From Coprothermobacter sp. (GTDB lineage Bacteria; Caldisericota; Caldisericia; Cryosericales; Cryosericaceae), in contig PNOG01000009.1 in NCBI GenBank assembly GCA_013824685.1, positions 62,001 to 126,000 on the forward strand: DNA of 64,000 bases. Direction: 5' to 3'. Within the stretch, counting starts at the first letter, position 1. The number at the start of each line of letters is the position of its first letter. The translations under genes were made by a program, and so were the position numbers. The notes beneath the pieces are model-generated. The model made no database searches and had not been told where the DNA came from. It saw nothing but the letters and a program-made list of their open reading frames with translations. Below, piece by piece: positions 33,373-41,342 of this stretch.

Positions 33373-34494
33373 CTATGAACCGCTTTTTGGAATCTCGCCG
33401 ATGACGCCCTGCACGAACCACTGCAGGTTCAACTGGTCAGCGTCGGACATGGTTGTGCCGGCAGGAACCACGGTTTCACCCTTCTGGTTGATCATGGGTC
33501 CGTCGAACGGCGTGTACTTGCCGTCAAGGATGAGCTGTTTGCGGGTGTTCACATAGTCGACGACGTCCTGCGGAACGGCCGAGCTGATGGGGGCAAGGTC
33601 GACGATGCCGTCAGCCATGCCTCCCCAGTAGTCAGCGTTGGTCCACGTTCCGTCTTCGACAGCCTTGGCAACCTTGAGATAATAGGGACCCCAGTGCCAG
33701 ATGCGGGATGTGAGCACGGACTTGGCTTCCTCCGGCGTCTTCATGCCGGCAGCCATGTCCATGTCGTAGCCGATACCGTATTTGCCGGCTTTGAACGCTT
33801 CATCGAGAGGTGCAGGGGAATCGACGCCGGACACAATGACGTCGCAACCCTTGTTGAGCAGGGACTTGGCCGCATCGCCTTCCTTGGCGGGGTCAAACCA
33901 CGTGTTGGTGTAGACGACGGTGACAGTAGCCTTGGGATTGACTTCGCGCAGGCCAACCGTGAAGGAGTCAACCTCGCGGATGCACTCGGGGATGGAGAAC
34001 GGCAGGACAAACCCGATCTTGTTGGTCTTGGTCATCTTGCCGGCGACAAGACCGGAAAGGTAGTCGGGCTCCTCCATGCGGCCAAAGTACGTTCCAAGGT
34101 TGTCGGAACGCTTGTACCCAGACGCGTGCATGAGCTTGACGGTGGGATTGTCCTTGGCCGTGTTCACCATGGCGTCCATGAAGCCGAAGCTGGTGCCGAA
34201 GATGAGCTTGTAGCCTGCACTTGCATAATCACGGAAGACCTTCTCGGCCTGAGAACCTTCAGGTACGCTTTCCGAATAGGTGGACTCGACGTTCGGGTCA
34301 TTCTGCTGCAGGTACAGGCGACCGTCTTCGTGCGCTTGTGACCATCCACCGTCGTTGTGGGGTCCAACGTAGATGAAGGCGACTTTCAGCTTTTCGGCAG
34401 CAGGCGGTAGTGTTTCCGCCTTCTTGCAGCCGGTCGAACCTACAACGAACGCGATGGCAAGCAGTGCAATCAGTGAGACTCTCAGGAACTTCAT
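33373..34494 (-). CDS. BMP/PnrA-family nucleoside-binding lipoprotein
   Basis: A 373-residue solute-binding lipoprotein of the Bmp (PnrA-like) family. The signal peptide has a lipobox VVGSTGC with the acylated Cys near residue 23. The mature protein begins KLKVAFIYVGPHNDGGWSQA and keeps FGTSFGFMDAMVNTAKDNP, the Asp-rich IGYDMDMAAG and DWxGG-like YWGGMADGIVDLAP, all typical of PnrA proteins that bind purine nucleosides. Start 34494 has AGGAGG nine bases upstream; the frame opens 24 codons earlier. It is the first gene of the transporter operon and is followed by a strong terminator. Confidence 0.9.
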   Translation of the reverse strand: MKFLRVSLIALLAIAFVVGSTGCKKAETLPPAAEKLKVAFIYVGPHNDGGWSQAHEDGRLYLQQNDPNVESTYSESVPEGSQAEKVFRDYASAGYKLIFGTSFGFMDAMVNTAKDNPTVKLMHASGYKRSDNLGTYFGRMEEPDYLSGLVAGKMTKTNKIGFVLPFSIPECIREVDSFTVGLREVNPKATVTVVYTNTWFDPAKEGDAAKSLLNKGCDVIVSGVDSPAPLDEAFKAGKYGIGYDMDMAAGMKTPEEAKSVLTSRIWHWGPYYLKVAKAVEDGTWTNADYWGGMADGIVDLAPISSAVPQDVVDYVNTRKQLILDGKYTPFDGPMINQKGETVVPAGTTMSDADQLNLQWFVQGVIGEIPKSGS

Positions 34495-34558
34495 ACTCTC
34501 TAGCCTCCTATTACATGACTGACGTTCTGAAGCTCGGTTTCCCGCATGTTTCCTCCAT

Positions 34559-34600
34559 CCGGGCATCTCCCTTTTCCTGCGACACGACCCTCATGCCCGG
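34559..34600 (-). promoter_or_regulatory. Structured leader of the BMP gene, unknown class
   Basis: The leader between the predicted transcription start (about 34622) and ATG 34494 is about 128 bases. It contains a perfect 8-base stem CCGGGCAT/ATGCCCGG (34593-34600 with 34559-34566) enclosing 26 bases. I cannot match it to a known riboswitch. It could be an attenuator or a stabilising structure. Confidence 0.4.
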
Positions 34601-34628
34601 CACAGTCCCGTTCCTTGGTTCACACGCC

Positions 34629-34656
34629 ATTGTACCAACATCACCCTGCAAGTAAA
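34629..34656 (-). promoter_or_regulatory. Candidate promoter of the BMP transporter operon
   Basis: On the minus strand, TTTACT (34651-34656), a 16-base spacer and TACAAT (34629-34634). Confidence 0.55.
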
Positions 34657-34722
34657 GCCGGTCCCCTGACCTGCCGTACGCTGCTCCATCAGCTGCGAAA
34701 ACCCCTGTGCGACATCGTACCG

Positions 34723-34750
34723 TTGACTCGGGATGATCAGGCATTATGCT
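34723..34750 (+). promoter_or_regulatory. Promoter ahead of the TPP riboswitch
   Basis: TTGACT (34723-34728), a 16-base spacer and TATGCT (34745-34750). The transcript would start about six bases downstream, at the beginning of the riboswitch. Confidence 0.65.
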
Positions 34751-34835
34751 TCTATGGGGTGCCCGAAAGGGCTGAGAGAGTCATGTGGCTCAACTCGTTG
34801 AACCTGATCTGGGTCATGCCAGCGTAGGGAGACAG
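34751..34835 (+). promoter_or_regulatory. TPP riboswitch (THI element)
   Basis: The conserved core is complete. GGGGTGCC near 34757 is followed by GGGCTGAGAG (34770-34779), then TTGAACCTGATCTGGGT (34798-34814), ATGCCAGCG and TAGGGA. These are the thiamine-pyrophosphate-binding segments in the right order. The element lies 48 bases before a thiT-type transporter gene and surely controls it. The downstream hairpin suggests control of translation start. Confidence 0.96.
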
Positions 34836-34851
34836 AGCAGTATCACGACGC

Positions 34852-34878
34852 CCCGCAATCTATCGTAGATTCGGGAGG
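34852..34878 (+). promoter_or_regulatory. thiT: Hairpin masking the thiT ribosome site
   Basis: CCCG (34852-34855) and AATCTA (34857-34862) pair with TAGATT (34866-34871) and CGGG (34872-34875), with loop TCG. The right arm runs into GGGAGG (34873-34878), the ribosome site of ATG 34884. There is no T-run, so this fits a translational off-switch for the TPP riboswitch. Confidence 0.65.
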
Positions 34879-34883
34879 TATTC

Positions 34884-35438
34884 ATGGAACGTACAGCGAA
34901 CAAAGCGATCACTGTCAAGGAAATCGCCGAAATGGGGCTGGCGGTGGCCCTTGCCGTCGCGCTTTCCTACTTGTCGAAACTCATACCGTTGCAGCTCAAA
35001 TACGGTGGAACGATCGCTCTCGGGATCATTCCGGTCTTCTACATCGCTCTCAGGCGAGGGGTTCGGGACGCGCTGATTGCCGGCTTGGCTCTTGGGCTGG
35101 TCACCATGATCACCGATCCCTATTTTGTGCACCCTGTGCAGATCCTCCTCGACTATCCACTACCCGGCATGGCTCTGGCGTTTGCGGGCTTGCCCTTCTT
35201 CCGGCGCGGCAATCACTGGTGGCTGGGCATCCTGGTCGGCGGCGGTGTGCGATATCTCTTCCACGTCATCTCCGGCCTCGTGTTTTTCGCTTCCTACGCA
35301 TCGCAGTGGCATATGAATCCCTTCGTGTACTCTCTTGCGTACAACGCGAGCTACATGGTCCCCAGCATTGTGATCGCGCTCGCAGTAATGGCCCCGCTGC
35401 GTAGAGTGAAAGCACTCTGGAGGCTAGAAACGGACTGA
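34884..35438 (+). CDS. thiT: ThiT, substrate-binding subunit of an ECF thiamine transporter
   Basis: A 184-residue membrane protein with about six helices. It matches ThiT (the thiamine S component of energy-coupling-factor transporters) in ALSYLSKLIPLQLKYGGTIA near the N-terminus, IPVFYIALRRGVRDAL, and the aromatic-rich YPLPGMALAFAGLP and GVRYLFHVISGLVFFASYAS, which line the thiamine pocket in known ThiT. The TPP riboswitch directly upstream strongly supports thiamine as substrate. The general ECF module (two ATPases and EcfT) is not in this window. The stop shares a base with the next gene's start. Confidence 0.93.
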   Translation: MERTANKAITVKEIAEMGLAVALAVALSYLSKLIPLQLKYGGTIALGIIPVFYIALRRGVRDALIAGLALGLVTMITDPYFVHPVQILLDYPLPGMALAFAGLPFFRRGNHWWLGILVGGGVRYLFHVISGLVFFASYASQWHMNPFVYSLAYNASYMVPSIVIALAVMAPLRRVKALWRLETD

Positions 35439-36322
35439 TGCGCGACCGAAAGGCAGCGCTGGTCAATCTCAGCCTGGTCGGGCTCTTCCTCGTCTGGGCG
35501 AACGCCTTCACGTTTGTGCGCATCGCGACACGCTCGCTGACGCCGGCCAACCTGGCGATCCTCCGGTTTGCCCTGGTGTGGCCCTTCCTGTTCCTCTTTC
35601 CGGGCTTGTACCGACTGCGGAAGCTTGAACGGCGCGACTGGTCCCGCCTGCTTCTTGTCAGTTTCCTCATGGTCGTGGGCTACCATCTCGCCCTCAACGC
35701 CGCCGAGACGCGTGTGACTGCCAGCGTAGCGGCACTGACGGCCGGCTTCGCTCCCATCCTCACCGGCGTCCTATCGGCTCTCTTCCTTCACGAACGGCTG
35801 CCGGGGCGACGCGTCGCTGGTCTTGTCGTTTCACTTGCCGGTCTTGTCGTACTGGTCCTCGGGATCAATGGCCGCATCGAGCTGACGAGCCTGCTTGGGG
35901 TCTTCCTCGCCTTTCTCGCGCCTCTCTGCTGGTCCCTTTCGACCGTGCTGAGCAAACCACTCGTGACACGGTATCGAGGGCTCGACGTCACTGTCTGGGG
36001 CCTCTTCCTCGGGACACTGTTCCTGCTGCCCTGGCTTCGCCCCGCTTCTCTGGTGTCGCAGGTCATGACCATGCCGTTCATCGCCTGGGCGAGCGTCGCC
36101 TATCTCGCGTACCTGTCGATCCTGCTGGGATATCCTGTGTGGTTCCACGCTCTGGAGACGAAGAAAGCTTCCGAAACCGGCATGTTCGTGTACCTCAACC
36201 CGCTTATCGGTACCGCGTCAGGTGTCCTGTTTCTTCATGAATCGCTCACGCCGCTGATGATGCTTGGAGCAGCCGGTATTCTTGCCGGACTTGTCATTGC
36301 GAACCCGCTTGCAGACAGATGA
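35438..36322 (+). CDS. EamA/DMT-family transporter
   Basis: A 294-residue membrane protein with about ten helices in two EamA halves (residues about 10-140 and 150-290), typical of drug/metabolite exporters. Landmarks include FVRIATRSLTPANLAILRFA in the first half and YLNPLIGTASGVLFLHESLT in the second. Its ATG overlaps the thiT stop by one base (TGATG), so it is translated from the riboswitch-controlled mRNA. This suggests that it moves thiamine, a precursor or a related compound, though the family transports many substrates and position is the only evidence. Confidence 0.85.
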   Translation: MRDRKAALVNLSLVGLFLVWANAFTFVRIATRSLTPANLAILRFALVWPFLFLFPGLYRLRKLERRDWSRLLLVSFLMVVGYHLALNAAETRVTASVAALTAGFAPILTGVLSALFLHERLPGRRVAGLVVSLAGLVVLVLGINGRIELTSLLGVFLAFLAPLCWSLSTVLSKPLVTRYRGLDVTVWGLFLGTLFLLPWLRPASLVSQVMTMPFIAWASVAYLAYLSILLGYPVWFHALETKKASETGMFVYLNPLIGTASGVLFLHESLTPLMMLGAAGILAGLVIANPLADR

Positions 36323-36353
36323 AGCCCTGTGCCGCTCACGATGCGCGGTCGCT

Positions 36354-36381
36354 TTGACAACCATGGTCTTTCCGGTATGAT
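36354..36381 (+). promoter_or_regulatory. Promoter of the rpmH cluster
   Basis: TTGACA (36354-36359), a 16-base spacer and TATGAT (36376-36381). The transcript would start about 27 bases before the rpmH ATG. The leader carries GTGGAGGTATCG as ribosome site. Confidence 0.7.
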
Positions 36382-36414
36382 ATAGGGGATTTTCATCAGT
36401 GGAGGTATCGAATC

Positions 36415-36552
36415 ATGAGAACTACCTACAGACCTAAGAACCGCAAGCGCAATCGCACCCTTGGTTTCCTGAACCGCATGAGGAGCCCGGGTGGACGCAA
36501 CGTTCTCGCCCGCAGGAGACTCAAGGGGCGCAAGAAGCTTATCGTCGCATAG
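36415..36552 (+). CDS. rpmH: 50S ribosomal protein L34
   Basis: A 45-residue, highly basic protein matching L34 over its full length: [19 protein letters not shown] at the start, then [20 protein letters not shown], and a short hydrophobic end. L34 sits in the large ribosomal subunit, and its gene is nearly always followed by rnpA, as here. GGAGG lies a few bases upstream of ATG 36415. No dnaA is found upstream, although that is the common arrangement. Confidence 0.97.
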   Translation: MRTTYRPKNRKRNRTLGFLNRMRSPGGRNVLARRRLKGRKKLIVA

Positions 36553-36598
36553 GCGTCTGTCCGCTCCGCGGATGGTTGACCTGTTGGTCTAGTAGCAG

Positions 36599-36925
36599 TT
36601 GGCAAAACTGTGGAAACGAATCCCGGGCAGCGTATACAAAAAGGCCTTCGACAACTCGAAGGCTTATCATGGTACGTTGATCGTGGTTTTTGTATCTCCC
36701 GCCCTTACTCACGTGGTGGGTTTCACAGCTTCCCGCAAGGTAGGAGAATCCGTTGAGCGCAACCATGCCAGACGTCTCATGAAAGAAGCATTTCGCTCGG
36801 TCTCGCCCAGCCTCATGCCCGACTTTGCGTATGTCCTGGTGGCTCGCAAGCCGATCGTCGTCTCTTCTGTCGACGATGTCCGGCGTGAACTGGCACGACT
36901 TACGGCCGAGTACCGCCAGCGATGA
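36599..36925 (+). CDS. rnpA: Ribonuclease P protein component
   Basis: A 108-residue basic protein that assists the RNase P RNA in cutting tRNA 5' leaders. The family pattern is visible: the aromatic pair in SVYKKAFDNSKAYHGTLIVV, VVGFTASRKVGESVERNHAR (the RNR-like basic helix, here RNHARR) and MPDFAYVLVARKP. An in-frame TAG at 36593-36595 rules out any longer start, so translation begins at TTG 36599, with only a weak ribosome site. The stop overlaps the yidD start as ATGA. Confidence 0.9.
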   Translation: MAKLWKRIPGSVYKKAFDNSKAYHGTLIVVFVSPALTHVVGFTASRKVGESVERNHARRLMKEAFRSVSPSLMPDFAYVLVARKPIVVSSVDDVRRELARLTAEYRQR

Positions 36926-37200
36926 AAAAGGTCGTTACGTTCCTGCTGCGCTTCTATCGTCGATTCCTCTCTCCGCTCAAGGGCGCGACCTGCATCTACT
37001 ATCCAACGTGTTCGGAGTACACGCTCGAGGCTGTCGAGCGGTACGGTGTCCTGACCGGGCTATGGCTCGGCCTCAAGCGTATTCTGCGGTGTCATCCATA
37101 TCATCGGGGAGGGTTCGACCCTGTGCCCAACCTGCACCGCGACTGCGCGCATGCAACTCACACCCTGGAGGTTTCCATTGATTCAGAAAAGCTCCCGTAA
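36922..37200 (+). CDS. yidD: YidD membrane protein insertion efficiency factor
   Basis: A 92-residue protein of the YidD family, which supports YidC-dependent membrane insertion. Hallmarks are LLRFYRRFLSPLKGATCIYY, PTCSEYTLEAVERYG, and RILRCHPYHRGGFDPVP with its conserved Cys and HP-x-x-x-GG-x-DPVP. The N-terminal helix is amphipathic. It overlaps rnpA by four bases, and its last 23 bases overlap the start of yidC. The part after DPVP is longer than usual by about twenty residues, perhaps only because the frame runs on into yidC. Confidence 0.93.
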   Translation: MKKVVTFLLRFYRRFLSPLKGATCIYYPTCSEYTLEAVERYGVLTGLWLGLKRILRCHPYHRGGFDPVPNLHRDCAHATHTLEVSIDSEKLP

Positions 37201-38338
37201 GAGCACGTACAGACTGCTGCTCGTCGTTACATTGCTCCTTGGCGTCCTGACGCTTTCCGGCTGCGTCGGCGCGGCAGGACCCGTCACGACCTCCGACCCC
37301 GTAGGCATCGGCCTCTCGGCCACGGTACGCCCGCTCGAGAACGTCCCGATCGTCATCACTATCAAGAACAACATGACCAAGTTCGTAAGCGACGTGAAGG
37401 TCCAGATCGTCGCCATTGACGGCAATGCAGGCATCGCTCCCTTCGACCTCTGGGAAACCACCGACGCCTCCGTCGCGCTGGCTGCGCCCCTCCTGCCCGC
37501 CAAGACCGCGCAGGTGAGGCTGATCCTGCAGCAGAAGACTCCGGCCGCCATCAAGTCCTACGCCGTCAATGTCAGCGTCTCCTACAAGGATGGCGACGGC
37601 ATTGCAGTCACCGAGGTCATCGCGAACGCCGGCATTGTCAGGGTCGGCAGCATCAACTTCCTGTCCGCCGGAATCCGCTGGATCATCGAACAGCTGAACA
37701 AGCTGGTCCACAGCTATGCTCTGGCCATCATCCTGCTCACCCTTGGATTGAAGCTCATCACCGAGCCGCTCACGCGCATGCAGTTCAAGTCGACGGTCGA
37801 CATGCAGAGACTGCAACCCCAGGTCGCCAAGCTCAAGGCGAAGTATCCGAGCAAGGATGACGCCAAGCAGCTGAATCAGGAGACAATGAAGTTGTACAAG
37901 AACAACAACGTCAGCTTGTTCAGCGGATGCCTTCCGCTCCTGGTGCAGTGGCCCATCTTCCTTGCCCTGTTCACGGCCATCAACAACTACTCTCCCTTCA
38001 ACTACGCATCGTTCCTGTGGGCGCCTGCTCTCTCCGTGGCTTCGAGCACACTTCCGCTGGCCACCAGGTTCATCATGCCCGTCGTCGTTGCGGCTTCGAC
38101 CTATGTGCAATCCATCACATCCTTCATCCCGGGACAGGATCGGTCCCAGACCGCATTCCTGACATATTTCATGCCACTGATGCTCGGCTACTGGGCGTAC
38201 GGTTTCAGTATCGCGCTCAGCCTGTACTGGGCACTCTTCTCCTTCTTCTCTGCGGGGCAGCAGTATCTGGTCATCAGGCGCCTCACGAAGGGCATGCCCG
38301 TCCCGGAACCAGTCGTCAAGAAGTCGGCAAAGAAGTAG
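37178..38338 (+). CDS. yidC: YidC membrane protein insertase (lipoprotein type)
   Basis: A 386-residue insertase of the YidC/Oxa1/Alb3 family. TTG 37178 is the likely start because GGAGG lies six bases upstream, and it gives a signal peptide ending in the lipobox LTLSGC near residue 29. Residues about 30-165 form a short extracytoplasmic beta domain, smaller than in Gram-negative YidC. The conserved membrane core follows: LLTLGLKLITEPLTRMQFKS, MQRLQPQVAKLKAKYPS with the cytosolic coiled coil, and SLFSGCLPLLVQWPIFLALF. It ends in a basic tail with KKSAKK. An ATG lies nine codons earlier without a good ribosome site. Confidence 0.93.
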   Translation: MIQKSSRKSTYRLLLVVTLLLGVLTLSGCVGAAGPVTTSDPVGIGLSATVRPLENVPIVITIKNNMTKFVSDVKVQIVAIDGNAGIAPFDLWETTDASVALAAPLLPAKTAQVRLILQQKTPAAIKSYAVNVSVSYKDGDGIAVTEVIANAGIVRVGSINFLSAGIRWIIEQLNKLVHSYALAIILLTLGLKLITEPLTRMQFKSTVDMQRLQPQVAKLKAKYPSKDDAKQLNQETMKLYKNNNVSLFSGCLPLLVQWPIFLALFTAINNYSPFNYASFLWAPALSVASSTLPLATRFIMPVVVAASTYVQSITSFIPGQDRSQTAFLTYFMPLMLGYWAYGFSIALSLYWALFSFFSAGQQYLVIRRLTKGMPVPEPVVKKSAKK

Positions 38339-38349
38339 GAGGCACTATC

Positions 38350-38817
38350 ATGAGGCTTTCCAAACATGCTGAGCAATTGGTCACGGAGTTCCTGGTCGAC
38401 TTCTTCAAGGCACTCGACGAGAATCCTGAGATTCAGGTAGCGTACACGGACGGCGACCCGTACATTAACATCACCGGGCTCACCGGAAACGGAACGTTCC
38501 TCACCAAAGACCAGACGTGTCTGTCCGCCCTGCAGCACATCATCAACGTCGTCGCACACAAGGACCGCGAGGGTGCCCCCGGCATCGTCACCGTCGATGT
38601 CGACGGATACGTCATGCGCCAGCGCGAGATGCTGAAGCGCATGGCCATCGACGCCGCCCTGCGTGTCAAGCGTGAGAAACAGGCCGTCGTGATGCAGCCG
38701 ATGAGTGCCAAGGCACGACGCATCATCCACGTGACCCTCAAGGACTACCCCGGTATCACCACACACAGCGAAGGCCGCGACCCGCAGCGCCGCGTCATCG
38801 TCGAGCTCACGAGGTAA
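38350..38817 (+). CDS. jag: Jag/KhpB-like KH-R3H RNA-binding protein
   Basis: A 155-residue protein equal to the KH plus R3H part of Jag (SpoIIIJ-associated protein, KhpB). The KH-like domain spans about 20-80 (GDPYINITGLTGNGTFLTKD, where the GxxG loop would be, and LSALQHIINVVAHK). The R3H domain spans about 85-150, with MSAKARRIIHVTLKDYPGIT holding the Arg-x3-His motif and HSEGRDPQRRVIVEL at the end. The N-terminal Jag_N domain is missing. It binds RNA and often influences cell division and membrane-protein expression. Its place right after yidC is the standard one. Confidence 0.9.
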   Translation: MRLSKHAEQLVTEFLVDFFKALDENPEIQVAYTDGDPYINITGLTGNGTFLTKDQTCLSALQHIINVVAHKDREGAPGIVTVDVDGYVMRQREMLKRMAIDAALRVKREKQAVVMQPMSAKARRIIHVTLKDYPGITTHSEGRDPQRRVIVELTR

Positions 38818-38829
38818 CGGGAGCGGCGC

Positions 38830-40200
38830 ATGCCGCACGTTTCCACCATTGCCGCTCTTGCCACCGCCCGTGGTAGCAGCGGCATTGGCATTGTACGGCT
38901 GAGCGGCCCGGACTCCTGGGCAATCGCCGAACGGCTGACCGCGGGCCAGCCCGCACTTGTGGACCGCATGGCCAATCTGCGACGCATCTTGCACCCAACG
39001 AGCGGAGAAATCCTGGACCAGGGGATTGTCCTGCCGATGCGCGGCCCTCACTCGTATACGGGCGAGGATACTGTCGAACTGCAGCTGCACGGGAGCCCTC
39101 TTCTACTGGACAGTGTATTGGCGGCCTGTCTGGAACTTGGGGCTGAACCCGCCCGTCCAGGGGAGTTCACGTTCCGGGCGCTGCTGGCAGGCAAGCTGTC
39201 CCTCCTGCAGGCCGAAGCGGTGCGCGACCTCGTGGACGCAGGGTCTGACGAGGAGCTCTCCCTGGCCAGGAAGTCGCTGTTCACGGATGCGTCTCAGCCC
39301 TTTCGCGGGGTCCTGAGCCTGATCACACAATCCCTCGCCTCCGTGGAGGGACCAGTCGACTTCCCCGACCAGTTCACGGAGGAGGACGAGGCAGGCGCCC
39401 TGCATGGAGCCACGGGTCTTGCTGAAGAGGCGCACGCAAACATCCGGAAGCTGCTCGCGGACGCGCAGGCAACCGCACGGCTGCGGCACGGTGTCACTGT
39501 CGTGATCGCCGGCGCGCCCAATGTCGGCAAGTCCTCCCTGATGAACGCCCTGCTCAAGTATCCGAGGGTCATCGTCTCAGACGTCCCCGGGACGACCCGT
39601 GACTCGGTAGCGGAGGAGATCCTCCTGGGAAGACACCGGGTTACCCTTATCGACACGGCCGGCATAGGCGCAACCCCTTCCGACGCCCTCGATCGTCTGG
39701 CAAGTGAACAGGCGGCTCAGTCCATCGAACGCGCGGACATCGTCCTGATCGTCCTCGATGCCGAAACGGGACTGCAACAACACGAACGCGCCCTGCTCGA
39801 TCGCGTCCGTTCACTGCCCCATCTCGTGGCCGTGAACAAGATCGACGCCGGACCGGTGCCCGCGGGTCTCGAGGAAGAGGTCGGCGAACCAGTGCTCGGC
39901 ATCTCTGCCACGGAACGGACAGAACTCGACGAGCTTACCCGCCACCTGTCGGAGCTGGTCGAGACAGCTGCCGGGACGGTCGCCGCCAGGCAGATGGTAA
40001 CACACCGGCAAACATTAGAGCTCATGACCGCCGACCGCGCGCTGGGCGATTTCATGAACTCAGCCGCGACAGCCCCGGCAGACGTCCTCGCGTATCTTCT
40101 CGGCGAAGCCCGCGAAGCGATGCAACGGCTTCTGGGCGAGCACATCGCCCCCGACGACATCCTCGCAACCGTCTTCAGCACCTTCTGCATCGGCAAGTAG
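38830..40200 (+). CDS. mnmE: MnmE tRNA modification GTPase
   Basis: A 456-residue GTPase that, with MnmG, modifies U34 of certain tRNAs. The N-terminal tetrahydrofolate-binding domain (1-120) includes MRGPHSYTGEDTVELQLHGS. A helical part holds the inserted G domain, with the P-loop GAPNVGKSSLMNAL near residue 228, the switch PGTTRDSV, DTAGIG and VNKID. The C-terminus ends CIGK, whose Cys is typical of MnmE. All expected motifs are there. The gene begins 12 bases after jag and closes the rpmH-rnpA-yidD-yidC-jag-mnmE run. mnmG, which is often next, does not follow. Confidence 0.95.
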   Translation: MPHVSTIAALATARGSSGIGIVRLSGPDSWAIAERLTAGQPALVDRMANLRRILHPTSGEILDQGIVLPMRGPHSYTGEDTVELQLHGSPLLLDSVLAACLELGAEPARPGEFTFRALLAGKLSLLQAEAVRDLVDAGSDEELSLARKSLFTDASQPFRGVLSLITQSLASVEGPVDFPDQFTEEDEAGALHGATGLAEEAHANIRKLLADAQATARLRHGVTVVIAGAPNVGKSSLMNALLKYPRVIVSDVPGTTRDSVAEEILLGRHRVTLIDTAGIGATPSDALDRLASEQAAQSIERADIVLIVLDAETGLQQHERALLDRVRSLPHLVAVNKIDAGPVPAGLEEEVGEPVLGISATERTELDELTRHLSELVETAAGTVAARQMVTHRQTLELMTADRALGDFMNSAATAPADVLAYLLGEAREAMQRLLGEHIAPDDILATVFSTFCIGK

Positions 40201-40272
40201 TCGAGGCGTCCCTTGATCGTCAGGAGGCAGGACCCGCTGCCAACGGACAGGACGTTGTGCCCCTCTTCCTCA

Positions 40273-40308
40273 ACGCAACCCCCCGGTCACATAGCTGGAG
40301 GGTTGCGT
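40273..40308. terminator. Terminator hairpin between mnmE and the PLD-like gene
   Basis: ACGCAACCC (40273-40281) and GGGTTGCGT (40300-40308) pair over nine bases with an 18-base loop. It lies between two converging genes and can serve both. Confidence 0.7.
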
Positions 40309-40329
40309 ACGAGAACGTCCAGAGTGGAG

Positions 40330-41331
40330 CTACGGCTGCAGAGACCGCGCCCAGTCGAAGACGAACACTGCCTGTGCCCTGGCGATAAGAGCAGGGTCCG
40401 TAACGATGATACCGACCTCGCGCTGCTGCTGCAGTGGGTTATCGTCGGTGAGCGGTGGGTCCGAGCAGTTCTGCGAACCCACAAACATCTGCGTTCCATC
40501 GACCATAATCATCTTGACGTGGTAGTACGGCGTCATCGAAACGCGAACGGTGTCACCCCCGATGAGCATCCTTGCATCGGCAGCGGCCGTCCGGGAATCG
40601 GTATAAGTACCGTCGGTGATGGCCTGAACCTTGACACCGCGCGCAGCGGCCGCGGCCAGCGCCTGATTGACCATGTCGCTTTTGAGGTACTGTGTCGCAA
40701 CGACAACACTGGTCTTCGCCCCGTCGATGAGTGCCTTGATGCGAGCGCCCGCGTTGAGCGGAGACACGATGAGACGATCGCTCGTCAGTTGCTGAAGGGT
40801 CAGCGGTTTCCTCTGCCAGTCCGCCCAGAAGATCGTTGTCAGATCGTTCACCACCTTCGGGTCCGTCGTGATGACTGCAAACGCACGATTCTTCTTGCCG
40901 TCGGCATACGTGAAGTTGTTTCCTGACATATAGGCCCGACTCCCATCCACGATGAAGTACTTGGCATGGGTAATGCGATAGCTCGGATTGGCACTGCGCA
41001 CTGTGACGCCTGCCCGTACCAGGTCGGCGATGATACCCTTCGAGTCCGTGAGGGCGAGGCGTTCGCCTGGATCGACCATGACGTTGATAACCACACCTCT
41101 GGCAGCAGCGTCTGCAAGCTCGTCCTCGATGCGCGGATCGCTGAAATCGTAGATGGTGAACAGGATGGACGCCGTGGCTGATTCGATGAGCCGACAGGCG
41201 TCCATGTGGGCATCGTCGGGGAATGTCACAATGCGGTCCACCGCATCGGCACGGGCAAGAGAACCGGCAGGCGCTCCGACGAGAACGGCAAGGAGCATGA
41301 GCAGCAAGCCTATGGAAACAATCTTCTTCAT
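40330..41331 (-). CDS. Exported phospholipase D-like protein
   Basis: A 333-residue secreted or membrane-tethered protein of the phospholipase D superfamily. A signal peptide (IVSIGLLLMLLAVLVGAPAG) ends near residue 28. Both HKD motifs are intact: HAKYFIVDGSRAYMSGNN near residue 148 and YHVKMIMVDGTQMFVGSQN near residue 280, each as His-x-Lys-x4-Asp with a following Asn or Ser. Two intact motifs mean one working active site at their interface. Substrates may be phospholipids or nucleic acids; the layout resembles secreted nucleases of this family. ATG 41331 has AGGAGG upstream. The BNR-repeat gene ends 11 bases before it, so they share a transcript. Confidence 0.87.
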   Translation of the reverse strand: MKKIVSIGLLLMLLAVLVGAPAGSLARADAVDRIVTFPDDAHMDACRLIESATASILFTIYDFSDPRIEDELADAAARGVVINVMVDPGERLALTDSKGIIADLVRAGVTVRSANPSYRITHAKYFIVDGSRAYMSGNNFTYADGKKNRAFAVITTDPKVVNDLTTIFWADWQRKPLTLQQLTSDRLIVSPLNAGARIKALIDGAKTSVVVATQYLKSDMVNQALAAAAARGVKVQAITDGTYTDSRTAAADARMLIGGDTVRVSMTPYYHVKMIMVDGTQMFVGSQNCSDPPLTDDNPLQQQREVGIIVTDPALIARAQAVFVFDWARSLQP

Positions 41332-41342
41332 TCCGAGTCCTC

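Noticed and set aside
31491-33404. A 637-codon plus-strand frame opposite the ABC ATPase and permease
   Set aside because: It runs across a gene boundary and lies opposite Walker and signature motifs. It has no start context.
36323-36414. Replication origin next to rpmH
   Set aside because: The gap is short, is filled by a normal promoter, and shows no DnaA-box cluster or AT-rich unwinding region.
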